Assembly: GCF_902706225.1 (NCBI RefSeq)
Contig: NZ_CACSKB010000028.1
Coordinates: 1 to 52,776 of the forward strand
Direction: 5' to 3'
DNA: 52,776 bases
DNA from: Microbacterium sp. 18062
GTDB taxonomy: Bacteria; Actinomycetota; Actinomycetes; Actinomycetales; Microbacteriaceae
The position numbers were made by a program, and so were the translations under genes. Shown piece by piece: positions 1-9,689 of the stretch; position 1 is the first letter of the stretch, and each line of letters opens with the position of its first letter. The notes under the pieces are model-generated. The model had not been told where the DNA came from. It worked only from the letters and a program-made list of their open reading frames with translations, and made no database searches.

Positions 1-1315
<1,315 letters not shown>

Positions 1316-1319
<4 letters not shown>

Positions 1320-1717
1320 CGGCGGTTCTCCTCGAGGTCGCGGGGACCGAAGGCGTCGGGCAACACCTCGTCGATCGTGCGGATGCCGGACACGGTTTCC
1401 AGCAGCATCCCCGGCAGTGCGAACTCGAACAGCAGCTGACGGCAGCGGCCGCAGGGCATGATCGTCTCGCGGTCGCCGTTCACGCAGACGAAGGCGACGA
1501 GCCTGCCGCCGCCGGTCATGCTCAGCTCCGAGACGAGACCGCACTCGGCGCACAGGCCCACCCCGTACGAGGCGTTCTCGACGTTGCACCCCGACACGAT
1601 GCGGCCGTCCGACACCAGCGCTGCAGCCCCCACCCGGTAGCGGGAGTAGGGCGCGTAGGCGCGCTCCATCGCCTCGTTCGCCACGAGACGCAGGTGGTCC
1701 CAGTCGATGTCTGTCAC
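1316..1717 (-). CDS. cdd: Cytidine deaminase
   Basis: Deaminates cytidine and deoxycytidine to uridine and deoxyuridine. At 133 residues it is the short, homotetrameric type. Zinc ligands and catalytic residues are visible: NVENASYG, then CAE in GLCAECG, then PCGRCRQ, the three-cysteine arrangement of the tetrameric family. The GTG start at 1717 begins VTDIDWDHLRL; the reading frame stays open upstream, but that part is a shadow of the permease gene. It follows the permease by about 60 bases and overlaps deoA by four. Context: imported cytidine becomes uridine here, and the phosphorylase next door splits pyrimidine nucleosides. Confidence 0.96.
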
Positions 1718-1776
1718 AGTCGCCTTCCGATGGTGGAGGATACGCGGATGCGGACGGCGCAGCATCCGCGCGGGCG

Positions 1777-3063
1777 TCAGCCCTTGATGTACGGTTTGCC
1801 GGATGCGGCGGGGCCGCGGATCTGACCGGCGAAGCCGGCCACCGCGAGGATCGTCACGACATAGGGCAGCATCAGCATGAACTCGCTCGGGATCGGCGTC
1901 TTCAGCACCGTCAGCAGGTTCTGCAGGTTGGTCGCGAATCCGAACAGCAGCGCGGCGAGGGTCGCCTTGATCGGGTCCCACCGGCCGAAGATGACGGCGG
2001 CGAGGGCGATGAAGCCGAGCCCCGCGGTCATCTCCTTGCCGAACTGCGGCACCGACACCAGCGTGAAGTACGCCCCGCCGATGCCGGCGATCGCGCCGGC
2101 CAGCGACACGTTCCAGAACCGGGTCGAGTTCACCCGGATGCCGACGGTGTCGGCGGCCTGCGGGTGCTCGCCGACCGCGCGCAGGCGCAGGCCCCATCTG
2201 GTGCGGTACAGCCCCCACGAGACCGCGACCACGGCGATGAACATCAGGTAGACGATGAAGGTCTGGTTGAACAGCACGGGTCCGATGATCGGGATGTCGC
2301 TGAGCAGGGGGATCTCGATGCGCGTGAAGCGGATCGGCCGGTTCAGCGCCTCCTCGTCGGGCACGAGCAGTGCCCCGTAGAGGAACCCGGTGAGACCGGT
2401 GACGAGCACGTTGAGGACCACGCCGACGATGACCTGGTCGACGAGGTACTTGATCGCGAAGGCCGCGAGGACGAAGGCCACCAGCACGCCGCCGATCATC
2501 GCGCCGATCAGCCCGATGAACGGGTTGCCGGTGACGCTCGACAGGAGCGCTGCGGAGAAGGCCCCCAGCAGCAGCTGGCCCTCGATCGCGACGTTGACGA
2601 CGCCCGCGCGCTCGCCGATGACGCCGCCCAAGGCGCCGAAGACCAGCGGCACCGACAACGAGACGGCGCCCACGAGCAGACTCGAGACCGGCACGAGCCC
2701 GTCGGCGGCCGCCCAGACGAGAAAGGTGAAGACGGCGAGGACGCCGAAGACGATCGTGAGCCAGAGCGGAGGACGACGGTAGGACCACGCGTTCCACGCC
2801 GAGAGGCCGGTCAGCACCACGAGCACGCCGAGCAGGATCCAGGATGTCGCCGCCGTGGGCAGCCCGATGTTCGGCAGGGCGATCGCCGAGGACGCATCGC
2901 CGAGCCGGAACGTGCTGATGCCGTCGCGGGGCGCGGCGAGGAACAGGACGGCGAGCAGCAGCGTCACCGCCGCCAGGACGAGGGGCGCCTTGAGATGCCG
3001 CTCCTTGACCGTCGCGAGATGGATCGTGCCGTCGGAGGATGCCGTGGGGGCCAGAGCGCTCAT
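1777..3063 (-). CDS. Nucleoside ABC transporter permease (second subunit)
   Basis: A 428-residue inner-membrane permease of the BmpA/NupQ (YufQ-like) class, part of the BPD_transp_2 family that includes the ribose and branched-chain amino acid permeases. A variable N terminus with four or so hydrophobic segments is followed by the conserved core beginning LVFGALGGVIGERAGVVNVA, with IEGQLLLGAF and later GLRLRAVGEHPQAADTVG, typical of nucleoside permeases. The ATG at 3063 overlaps the stop of the first permease by four bases. It should pair with that permease and the duplicated ATPase to move nucleosides delivered by the lipoprotein at 5998-7113. Confidence 0.93.
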   Translation of the reverse strand: MSALAPTASSDGTIHLATVKERHLKAPLVLAAVTLLLAVLFLAAPRDGISTFRLGDASSAIALPNIGLPTAATSWILLGVLVVLTGLSAWNAWSYRRPPLWLTIVFGVLAVFTFLVWAAADGLVPVSSLLVGAVSLSVPLVFGALGGVIGERAGVVNVAIEGQLLLGAFSAALLSSVTGNPFIGLIGAMIGGVLVAFVLAAFAIKYLVDQVIVGVVLNVLVTGLTGFLYGALLVPDEEALNRPIRFTRIEIPLLSDIPIIGPVLFNQTFIVYLMFIAVVAVSWGLYRTRWGLRLRAVGEHPQAADTVGIRVNSTRFWNVSLAGAIAGIGGAYFTLVSVPQFGKEMTAGLGFIALAAVIFGRWDPIKATLAALLFGFATNLQNLLTVLKTPIPSEFMLMLPYVVTILAVAGFAGQIRGPAASGKPYIKG

Positions 3064-4394
3064 GCGGCCACCCCCTTGTCCGCGACGGGTCCTGGTCGAC
3101 GCTTGGCGGCCTTGCTCCGTGTCTTGGCGGCCTTCTCGGCGTCGGTCTTCGGCAGGAAGAAGATGGTGCGCAGCAGCGGGGGCGCCGCGATGAACAGCAC
3201 GATGAGGGACTGGACGACCAGCACGATGTCGACCGGGATGCCCTGCGCCTGCATCGAGAACGAGCCGGCCTTGAGCGCGCCGAACAGGATGCCCGCGGCG
3301 AACGTCCCCCACGCCCGGCTGCGCCCGAGCAGGGCGACCGTGATCGCGTCGAAGCCGATGCCCGCGTCGATGCTGCCGCTGAAGCCGGTGGTGACCGATC
3401 CCTGGATCTGGTTCATCGCCGCCAGGCCCGCGAGCCCGCCGGCGAACAGCATCGCGTAGATGTAGACGCGCTCGACGCTGATGCCGTTCGCGCGGGCCGC
3501 GTGCGGGTTGTCGCCAACCGCCCGCATGCGCAGGCCCAGGCTCGACCGCTCGATGACCCACCAGACCACCAGAGTCGCGAGGACCACGACGACGAAGCCC
3601 CAGTCCAGGCCGGGGAAGGCGGCGCCGAGCAGCTCGGGGAACCGCGCGGTCTCGGGCGTCGCCGAGGTGATCGGCTGGTTCGTCCCGGGCTTCTGCAGGA
3701 GGCCTGGTGTCCGGATCATCCACGTGACGAGGTAGAACGCCACGTAGTTCAGCATGATCGTGAGGATCACCTCGTGGGCGCCCGTGCGGGCCTTGAGCAG
3801 ACCCACGAGGCCGCCCCACAGCGCTCCGCCGACGATGCCGGCCAGCAGCGTCAGCGGAAGGTGGATCCACATCGGCAGGTCGAGCTGGAAGGTGACGAGC
3901 GCGGCGAGGGCCGCACCGATCAGCATCTGGCCGCGGGCGCCGATGTTGAACAGGCCGACGCGGAAGGCGAGGGCGACCCCGAGACCGGCGGCGATCAGGG
4001 GAGCGGCGAAGCCGAGCGAGTTGGTCAGCGGCCGGATCTGCGCGGCGAAGTCCGCACCCCGGGGGTTGAACACCGCCCCGCGGAAGAGCGCCTCGTAGCC
4101 GCCGTACACCGCGCTCCAGATCGCGGCGAGAGTGTCTCCGGGCCGGGCGAAGAAATAGCCCGCCGCCTCTTGGACGTCCTCGTCGGTGAAGGCGATCAGG
4201 ATGCCGCCGACGATCATGGCGAGCACGATCGCGAGCAGGGTCGTCACGGCGCTGCCGCGCAGCAGCTCCTTGATGAACACGTTCGAACGCGGCGGCGGCG
4301 CGGGCTCACCCGTCAGCGGGCCGCGCACCTCCGGCAGCTGTTCGGCGGGGAGGCCCCGCGTCGCGTCGTCGGCACCGGGGGTCGTGCTGCTCAC
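3060..4394 (-). CDS. Nucleoside ABC transporter permease (first subunit)
   Basis: A 444-residue permease of the NupP (YufP-like) class. The first 45 residues are polar and proline-rich, then come about eight to ten hydrophobic segments. Conserved parts include GLFNIGARGQMLIGAALAA, a long cytosolic loop with LRMRAVGDNPHAARANGI, and the MNQIQGS segment. The GTG start at 4394 overlaps the ATPase stop at 4391-4393 (GTGA), indicating coupled translation. The C terminus is lysine- and arginine-rich. Substrate specificity cannot be read from sequence alone; nucleosides are inferred from the BMP lipoprotein and the downstream cdd and deoA. Confidence 0.93.
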   Translation of the reverse strand: MSSTTPGADDATRGLPAEQLPEVRGPLTGEPAPPPRSNVFIKELLRGSAVTTLLAIVLAMIVGGILIAFTDEDVQEAAGYFFARPGDTLAAIWSAVYGGYEALFRGAVFNPRGADFAAQIRPLTNSLGFAAPLIAAGLGVALAFRVGLFNIGARGQMLIGAALAALVTFQLDLPMWIHLPLTLLAGIVGGALWGGLVGLLKARTGAHEVILTIMLNYVAFYLVTWMIRTPGLLQKPGTNQPITSATPETARFPELLGAAFPGLDWGFVVVVLATLVVWWVIERSSLGLRMRAVGDNPHAARANGISVERVYIYAMLFAGGLAGLAAMNQIQGSVTTGFSGSIDAGIGFDAITVALLGRSRAWGTFAAGILFGALKAGSFSMQAQGIPVDIVLVVQSLIVLFIAAPPLLRTIFFLPKTDAEKAAKTRSKAAKRRPGPVADKGVAA

Positions 4395-5905
4395 AGGGCC
4401 GCCTCCGAGTCTGTGGCGCCGGCCATCATCAGGCCGAGGGTCTCGCGGGGGGTGTCGCCGGGGACGATCCCGACGATCGTTCCGCGGTACATGACCGCGA
4501 TGCGGTCGGCGAGGGCGGCGACCTCGTCGAGCTCGGTCGAGACGACGACCACCGGGATGCCGGCATCCCGCGTCTCCACGATGCGCGTGTGGATGAACTC
4601 GATCGACCCGACGTCCACGCCGCGCGTCGGCTGCGCGGCGAGGAGCAGCCGCAGCTCGCGGCTCATCTCGCGCGCCAGCACGACCTTCTGCTGGTTGCCG
4701 CCGGACAGCGTGCCCGCCGGGGTGTCGGGTCCCTGCGTGCGGATGTCGTACTCCGCGATGCGGGCACGCGCGAACGTGTCGAGCGCCTGGCGGCGGATGG
4801 TCCCGAACCGCACGAACTCAGAGTCGGAGGAGCGGTCCAGGATCAGGTTCTCGGCGACCGAGAAGCTGCCGACGAGGCCGTCCTCCTTGCGGTCCTCGGG
4901 GACGAACCCGACGCCCTCGTCGAGGATGCCGCGCACGCTCTTGCCGACCAGCTCCACCCCGCCCAGGGTGATCGACCCCTCGACGCGGGCAGCCAGGCCC
5001 ACGATGGCCTCCACCAGCTCGGTCTGCCCGTTTCCCTGGACGCCCGCGACCGCGACGACCTCGCCGGGGCGGACGTCGAAGGACACCGAGTCGACGACGA
5101 CGGCGCCCGACGGCGTCAGCACGCGCAGATCGCGCACTTCGAGGCCCCCCTCCCCGATGCGAGGCGGATCCTTGTGCACCGTGAGCTCCACCGCGCGCCC
5201 GACCATGAGCGAGGCCAGCTCCGCGTTCGTCGCCGTCGGCGACGCCTCACCGACGACCCGGCCGAGCCGGATGACGGTGATGCGGTCGGCGACCTCGCGG
5301 ACCTCGCGCAGCTTGTGGGTGATGAAGACGATCGAGGTGCCCTCGGCCTTGAGCTGGCGCATGATGCCCATCAGCTCGTCGGTCTCCTGGGGCGTCAGCA
5401 CCGCCGTCGGCTCGTCGAACACGAGCACCTTCGCGTCGCGCGAGAGCGCCTTGATGATCTCGACGCGCTGCTGCACCCCCACCGGCAGATCGCCGACGAG
5501 CGCGTCGGGATCGATCCGGAAGCCGAAGCGATCGGCCACCTCGCGCACGTGCCGACGCGCCGCGGGCAGGTCCAGCGCGCCGAGGCCCTTGGTGTCCTCG
5601 TGTCCGAGCATGACGTTCTCCGCCACGGTGAACACGGGGATCAGCATGAAGTGCTGGTGCACCATGCCGATGCCGGCGGCCATCGCCTCACCGGGTCCGC
5701 GGAAGTACTGGACCACGTCGTCGAGGAGGATCTCCCCCTCGTCGGCCTGGTAGAGGCCGTAGAGGACGTTCATGAGCGTCGACTTGCCGGCGCCGTTCTC
5801 ACCGAGGAGCGCGTGGATCTCGCCCGGCCGGACGACCAAGTCTATCCGATCGTTGGCCACCAGAGAACCGAAGCGCTTGGTGATGCCCCTCAACTCGAGC
5901 TTCAT
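4391..5905 (-). CDS. Nucleoside ABC transporter ATP-binding protein (duplicated ATPase)
   Basis: A 504-residue protein with two ABC ATPase domains in tandem, as in ribose-type (RbsA-like) and BMP-type importers. Domain 1 has Walker A GENGAGKST (residues 35-43) and Walker B VLVFDEPTAVL; domain 2 has a variant P-loop (GVQGNGQTE), the signature LSGGNQQKV and a degenerate Walker B (LLLAAQPTRGVD), so domain 2 probably hydrolyses poorly, as is usual in the family. A TTG nine bases upstream keeps the frame open, but it lies next to a -10 element (TAGATT) placed seven bases before the ATG at 5905, so the ATG is chosen and the mRNA from that promoter would be leaderless. Confidence 0.95.
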   Translation of the reverse strand: MKLELRGITKRFGSLVANDRIDLVVRPGEIHALLGENGAGKSTLMNVLYGLYQADEGEILLDDVVQYFRGPGEAMAAGIGMVHQHFMLIPVFTVAENVMLGHEDTKGLGALDLPAARRHVREVADRFGFRIDPDALVGDLPVGVQQRVEIIKALSRDAKVLVFDEPTAVLTPQETDELMGIMRQLKAEGTSIVFITHKLREVREVADRITVIRLGRVVGEASPTATNAELASLMVGRAVELTVHKDPPRIGEGGLEVRDLRVLTPSGAVVVDSVSFDVRPGEVVAVAGVQGNGQTELVEAIVGLAARVEGSITLGGVELVGKSVRGILDEGVGFVPEDRKEDGLVGSFSVAENLILDRSSDSEFVRFGTIRRQALDTFARARIAEYDIRTQGPDTPAGTLSGGNQQKVVLAREMSRELRLLLAAQPTRGVDVGSIEFIHTRIVETRDAGIPVVVVSTELDEVAALADRIAVMYRGTIVGIVPGDTPRETLGLMMAGATDSEAAL

Positions 5906-5912
5906 GACGGCC

Positions 5913-5918
5913 AATCTA
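5913..5918 (-). promoter_or_regulatory. Leaderless -10 element of the nucleoside ABC ATPase gene
   Basis: On the minus strand TAGATT is followed by seven bases and then the ATG at 5905, the spacing expected for transcription starting at the start codon. No Shine-Dalgarno is present. It would let the ATPase and permeases be transcribed separately from the binding-protein gene. No clear -35 is seen. Confidence 0.5.
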
Positions 5919-5947
5919 GCGAGAAGGAACGGGTGGCGGACGGAAGC

Positions 5948-5982
5948 GGGGCCGGGAGGATGCTCGGCATCCCCCCGGCCCC
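5948..5982 (-). terminator. Strong hairpin between the binding-protein and ATPase genes
   Basis: A 16-base-pair stem (GGGGCCGGGGGGATGC on the RNA, with one G-U pair) and a three-base loop lies just after the lipoprotein stop. There is no U-tract. In ABC operons such hairpins commonly protect the binding-protein mRNA from 3' decay or partially terminate, giving more binding protein than membrane subunits; that role is inferred here. Confidence 0.65.
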
Positions 5983-5997
5983 GATCTCAGCGGTTCG

Positions 5998-7113
5998 TCA
6001 CGGGGAGTTCGGGGACTCCACCGTGATGTCGCCGGCGATGATCGACTCCTGGAGCGTGGCGAGCTCGTCGACGAGGCCGTCGGGCAGCTGCGACTCGAAG
6101 TCGTGGAAGCTCGAGAGCTTCACGCCCTCGTTCTCGAGCGTGCCGACGTACGGCGTGACGTCGAAGTCGCCGCCGGCGGCCTCGATCGTGGCGTCGTAGA
6201 CGGCGACGTCGATCGCCTTCATGATCGACACGAGGGTGAGGTCGGCGACACTCGTGTCGGCGACGGCGAGGTCGCTGTCGACGCCGAGCATCACCGTGTC
6301 CGTTCCGCCGTCGCTGATGGCGGCCGCAGCGCTCTGGTAGATCGGCCCGCCGACGGGCAGGATGACGTCGACGCCCTGATCGAGGATGCCCTGCGCGGTC
6401 TGCTTGGCGGTGTCGTTCGCGGCGAAGCCGCCGGTGAAGGCGCCCTCCTGCGTCTCGGTGTCCCACCCGAAGACCTCGACCGACCCGGACTTGTCCTCGT
6501 TGAACTTCTCGACGCCCAGCTCGAAGCCGTCCATGAACACGGCCACCGAGGGGATCTGCATGCCGCCGAAGGTGCCGACCTTGTTCACGCCGCTCTGCGC
6601 CGACCATGCCGCCGCGGCGTAGCCGCCGAGGTAGGACGCCTGTGCCGTGTCGAAGACGAGGGGCTTGATGTTGGGCGCGTCGGTGGTGCCGTCGAAGTCG
6701 TTGTCGGCCCAGTCGTCGATGATCGCGTAGTCGAGATCGGGGTTGGCCAGGGCCGACTCGACGGTCGCGGCCGAGAGGTTGAAGCCCACGGAGACGATGA
6801 ACGTGCAGCCCTCCGAGACGAGCTGCTCAAGGTTCGGGACGTAGTCGTTCGCGGTGGTCGACTCCATCTCGATGCCTTCGACGCCCAGCTCGTCGAGGGC
6901 GCGGTCCATGCCCTCCTTGGCGGACTGGTTGAACGACTTGTCGTTCCAGCCGCCCTCGTCGGAGATCAGGCAGGGCATGAAGCCGTCCACGGCGTCGGCG
7001 TCACCGCCGCTCGTCGCGTCGGTCTCGGGTGCCGAGCCGCAGCTGGCCAGGGCGAGGACGAGCCCGGCGGCGGCAGTGACGCCGGCGAGCTTCTTGGTGG
7101 TCGAAATGGTCAA
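5998..7113 (-). CDS. BMP-family nucleoside-binding lipoprotein
   Basis: Substrate-binding lipoprotein of a nucleoside ABC importer (BmpA/PnrA family), anchored outside the membrane. A signal peptide (basic TTKKLAG then a hydrophobic stretch) ends in the lipobox LASC, giving Cys25 as the lipidated residue. The mature part has the family features GGWNDKSFNQSAKEGM near the N terminus, ADNDFDGTTDAPN, and a C-terminal domain. The TTG at 7113 is chosen because a GGAGG lies five bases upstream; a GTG at 7125 is in frame but would place that Shine-Dalgarno inside the gene. Length is 371 residues. It heads the cluster with the ATPase, two permeases, cdd and deoA. Confidence 0.93.
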   Translation of the reverse strand: MTISTTKKLAGVTAAAGLVLALASCGSAPETDATSGGDADAVDGFMPCLISDEGGWNDKSFNQSAKEGMDRALDELGVEGIEMESTTANDYVPNLEQLVSEGCTFIVSVGFNLSAATVESALANPDLDYAIIDDWADNDFDGTTDAPNIKPLVFDTAQASYLGGYAAAAWSAQSGVNKVGTFGGMQIPSVAVFMDGFELGVEKFNEDKSGSVEVFGWDTETQEGAFTGGFAANDTAKQTAQGILDQGVDVILPVGGPIYQSAAAAISDGGTDTVMLGVDSDLAVADTSVADLTLVSIMKAIDVAVYDATIEAAGGDFDVTPYVGTLENEGVKLSSFHDFESQLPDGLVDELATLQESIIAGDITVESPNSP

Positions 7114-7319
7114 TGCTGCCTCCACATTGATGGCCCCGCGGATCTCGCAGGGAACGTCTTGAAGTTACCGATTGTGACGTCGTCTCGACGCTCTGCACCC
7201 GCCCGGGACGCGAATGGTTACAAAGACGCAATGTATCCGTCACCGGAGGGGCATCGTGCGCGATCGGTGCCGGACGGGCGGCGTTCTGCGGCGAGAGCCT
7301 CCTCGTCTCGCTCCCTGAG

Positions 7320-7338
7320 CCAGGAGCGCAGCTCCCGG
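7320..7338 (-). terminator. Possible hairpin after manC
   Basis: CCGGGAGC and GCTCCTGG on the minus-strand RNA can pair around a three-base loop (one G-U pair) about 50 bases after the manC stop. There is no U-tract, so it is a weak candidate. The remaining bases between 7114 and 7388 hold the lipoprotein gene's leader; I see no convincing -35/-10 pair there. Confidence 0.3.
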
Positions 7339-7388
7339 ACGAGGGGCAGCGGCCGTGCTCTCGTGCCCCACGGAGGGTCCCGCAGGTC

Positions 7389-8504
7389 TCAGAGCACGTC
7401 GCCCCGACCGGTGAGCTTCAGCGCGTCGACGACCTGCTTGACCCGCTGCGCGTGCTCCGTGGTGGTCACCAGCAGCGCATCGGGGGTGTCGACCACGACG
7501 ACGTCCTGCACGCCGATCAGGCTGATGACCCGCTGCGTCTGCGAGACCACGATGCCGCTCGAGGCGTCGGAGAGGATACGCGCGTTCTCCCCGAGGATCG
7601 CCAGATCGTTCTTGCGCCCGTTGGAGATCAGCTTGGTGAGACTGGCGAAGTCGCCCACGTCGTCCCAGTCGAAGTGACCGGGCACCACGGCGAGACGCCC
7701 CTTAGCCGCGGCGGGCTCGGCGACCGTGTAGTCGATCGCGATCTTCTTCAGCGCCGGCCAGATCCGGTCGACGGCGGGACCGCGGCGGTCGCGGTCGTCC
7801 CAGGCGTCGGCGAGCTCGATGAGTCCCGCGTGCAGCTCGGGCTCGTTGGCAGCGATCTCGGCGAGCAGCACGTCGGCGCGGGAGATGAACATGCCCGCGT
7901 TCCACGAGTACGCCCGGTCGGCGAAGTAGGCCCGCGCCGTCTCGAGGTCGGGCTTCTCGACGAAGCGCTCCACGAGCGCCGCCTCGGGGGCGCCCTCCAC
8001 GATCAGCTCGTCAGCCCGCTTGATGTAGCCGAAGCCGGTGGAGGCCTCGGAGGGCTGGATGCCGATCGTGCAGATGTAGCCGGCGCGCGCGACCTCGACG
8101 GCCTGGCGCACAGCGAAGTCGAACACCCGCGCTCCGCGGATGACGTGGTCCGCCGCGAACGAGCCGATGACCACGTCCGGCTCACGCCGGACGAGGATGG
8201 CGGCTGCGAGGCCGATGGCGGCCGTCGAGTCGCGGGGCTCCGACTCGAGGAAGACGTTCTCGTCGGGGATGCCGGGCAGCTGCTGCTCGACCGCGGCCCG
8301 GTGCGCGCGCCCGGTGACCACGGCGATCCGGTCGTGGCCGGCGAGCGGCTCCAGCCGGTCCCACGTGTCGCGCAGGAGCGTCTGCCCGGAGCCGGTGAGA
8401 TCGTGCAGGAACTTCGGCGCGTCCGCTCGCGAGAGCGGCCACAGCCTGCTGCCGATGCCGCCCGCGGGAATCACGGCGTAGAAGTCGTCGATAGGAGTCC
8501 CCAT
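7389..8504 (-). CDS. manC: Mannose-1-phosphate guanylyltransferase
   Basis: Makes GDP-mannose from GTP and mannose-1-phosphate, the donor for mannosylated lipids, glycoproteins and polysaccharides. The nucleotidyltransferase signature AGGIGSRLWPLSR lies at the N terminus (around residues 14-26) and FVEKPD in the middle. The length of 371 residues fits the short form without the phosphomannose isomerase domain of the bifunctional enzymes. The ATG at 8504 has a TACGCT seven bases upstream and no Shine-Dalgarno, so it is probably leaderless. It stands alone, divergent from sdhC. Confidence 0.93.
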   Translation of the reverse strand: MGTPIDDFYAVIPAGGIGSRLWPLSRADAPKFLHDLTGSGQTLLRDTWDRLEPLAGHDRIAVVTGRAHRAAVEQQLPGIPDENVFLESEPRDSTAAIGLAAAILVRREPDVVIGSFAADHVIRGARVFDFAVRQAVEVARAGYICTIGIQPSEASTGFGYIKRADELIVEGAPEAALVERFVEKPDLETARAYFADRAYSWNAGMFISRADVLLAEIAANEPELHAGLIELADAWDDRDRRGPAVDRIWPALKKIAIDYTVAEPAAAKGRLAVVPGHFDWDDVGDFASLTKLISNGRKNDLAILGENARILSDASSGIVVSQTQRVISLIGVQDVVVVDTPDALLVTTTEHAQRVKQVVDALKLTGRGDVL

Positions 8505-8511
8505 GCCGCCC

Positions 8512-8517
8512 AGCGTA
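8512..8517 (-). promoter_or_regulatory. Leaderless -10 element of manC
   Basis: TACGCT on the minus strand, seven bases before the manC ATG. The context TTACGCTGG is the same as in front of the exonuclease III gene at 14121. Confidence 0.5.
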
Positions 8518-8564
8518 ACCGGCGCGCGCGCCGGCGACCGACGCGATCGCGGATCTCACCGAGA

Positions 8565-8582
8565 TATCTCGACGTCGAGATA
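8565..8582. promoter_or_regulatory. 18-bp perfect palindrome upstream of sdh (putative operator)
   Basis: TATCTCGACGTCGAGATA is a perfect inverted repeat centred 48 bases upstream of the sdh -10 element (8622-8627). It lies in the manC-sdhC intergenic region beside an iron-box-like site. The regulator is unknown; the size and symmetry fit a dimeric winged-helix or TetR-type protein. Confidence 0.6.
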
Positions 8583-8583
8583 G

Positions 8584-8597
8584 TTAGGTTCGCCTAA
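8584..8597. promoter_or_regulatory. Iron-box-like inverted repeat (DtxR/IdeR type) upstream of sdh
   Basis: TTAGGTTCGCCTAA contains the arms TTAGG and CCTAA and matches 13 of the first 14 positions of the DtxR/IdeR box as I remember it (TTAGGTTAGCCTAACCTAA), though the outer third is missing. Its centre is near -43 relative to the start predicted from the -10 at 8622, a typical activator position. Iron control of sdh would make sense because SdhB carries three Fe-S clusters. Confidence 0.5.
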
Positions 8598-8621
8598 AGG
8601 GCGCCGACGCGCCCGGCCGAA

Positions 8622-8627
8622 TATGAT
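8622..8627 (+). promoter_or_regulatory. -10 element of the sdhCDAB promoter
   Basis: TATGAT, a near-consensus -10, about 85 bases before the sdhC start. The correctly spaced -35 position (GGGCGC) does not match consensus, which fits a promoter that needs an activator. Confidence 0.5.
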
Positions 8628-8712
8628 GTCACGCAGCGCCCGAGTGACGCCAGGGGCCGGGTCCCCGGGGGCATCGACGGCCCCGCACCGTGTTCGATCA
8701 GGGAGGACGACC

Positions 8713-9147
8713 GTGTCGGCACCAGCACGCGTCACACCATCGGTTACCCAGACGACCTCGAAAGTCCCCCGCGGGACTCTGTACCGTGGCAACGAGGGCA
8801 TGTGGTCGTGGGTCCTGCACCGGATCACCGGCGTGTCGATCTTCTTCTTCCTGCTCGTGCACATCCTCGACACCGCCCTGATCCGGGTGTCGCCCGAGGC
8901 GTACAACGCGGTCATCGGCACCTACAAGAACCCGATCATGGGCATCGGCGAGGTCGTGCTGGTCGCAGCCATCGCGTACCACGCGTACAACGGGCTTCGC
9001 ATCATCCTGGTCGACTTCTGGTCGAAGGGCGCGCGCTACCAGCGTCAGCTCTGGTGGATCGTCCTCGGCGTCTGGGCGGTGACGATGCTGGGCTTCGCCC
9101 CGCGCCACCTGATGAACGTGTTCGCCTCGACGGGAGGCGGCCACTGA
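8713..9147 (+). CDS. sdhC: Succinate dehydrogenase cytochrome b556 subunit
   Basis: Membrane anchor subunit of complex II that carries heme and helps form the quinone site. The 144-residue protein has three hydrophobic helices. The first includes the conserved HRITGV segment with the presumed quinone-site or heme-proximal residues, followed by VHILDTALI; the second has AIAYHAYNGLRI with a likely heme-ligand histidine. The GTG at 8713 is chosen because GGGAGGA lies five bases upstream; the frame is open further upstream but that part crosses the promoter. The stop overlaps the sdhD start by one base (TGATG). Confidence 0.94.
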   Translation: MSAPARVTPSVTQTTSKVPRGTLYRGNEGMWSWVLHRITGVSIFFFLLVHILDTALIRVSPEAYNAVIGTYKNPIMGIGEVVLVAAIAYHAYNGLRIILVDFWSKGARYQRQLWWIVLGVWAVTMLGFAPRHLMNVFASTGGGH

Positions 9148-9590
9148 TGAGCACCGCGATCGCCGACCCCCGCTCCGCCTACTCCGCACCGCGCCGCAAG
9201 GGCCCGAACCTCGAGAAGTGGGGCTGGATCTACATGCGCGCCTCCGGCGTCGTGCTGATCGTCCTGATCTTCGGGCACCTGTTCGTCAACCTCCTCACCG
9301 GCGACGGCATCCATCAGATCGACTTCGCGTTCGTCGCCGGCAAGCTCGCCTCCCCCTTCTGGCAGTGGTGGGACGTGCTGATGCTGTGGCTCGCGATGAT
9401 CCACGGCGGCAACGGCATGCGCACGATCGTCAACGACTACGTCACGCACAACGGCACGCGTCGTGCGCTCGTCTGGGCGATCTGGATCGTCTCCGGTTTC
9501 CTGATCGTCCTCGGCACGCTCGTCGTCTTCACGTTCGACCCGTGCCTGGGCGTCACCGCGGACAGCATCCTCTGGGAGCGCTGCCAGTAG
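9147..9590 (+). CDS. sdhD: Succinate dehydrogenase hydrophobic anchor subunit
   Basis: Second membrane anchor of complex II, 147 residues with three transmembrane helices. It starts MSTAIADPRS and has WGWIYMRASGVVL in helix 1, the conserved HGGNGMRTIVNDYV segment after helix 2 with a likely heme-ligand histidine, and a short C terminus. The ATG at 9147 shares one base with the sdhC stop, so translation is coupled. About 100 bases follow before sdhA. Confidence 0.93.
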   Translation: MSTAIADPRSAYSAPRRKGPNLEKWGWIYMRASGVVLIVLIFGHLFVNLLTGDGIHQIDFAFVAGKLASPFWQWWDVLMLWLAMIHGGNGMRTIVNDYVTHNGTRRALVWAIWIVSGFLIVLGTLVVFTFDPCLGVTADSILWERCQ

Positions 9591-9689
9591 GCCCTCGGCA
9601 CGACGGCCGCAGAGTACAGATCGCAACGCGCCCCGAACCGCGCGACACAACGGACACAGCGACACAACGGACAAAGAGGCATCCTTCCC

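Noticed and set aside
3039..5753. A 904-codon open frame on the plus strand
   Set aside because: It is antisense to the permease and ATPase genes, has a composition dominated by Arg, Ala, Asp, Glu and Gly and no domain; high-GC codon bias creates such shadows.
5906..5914. TTG start for the nucleoside ABC ATPase
   Set aside because: It lies next to the -10 element TAGATT and has no ribosome site; the ATG at 5905 fits leaderless spacing and the family N terminus.
7114..7125. GTG start for the BMP lipoprotein
   Set aside because: The GGAGG ribosome site lies within these codons and is correctly spaced for the TTG at 7113.
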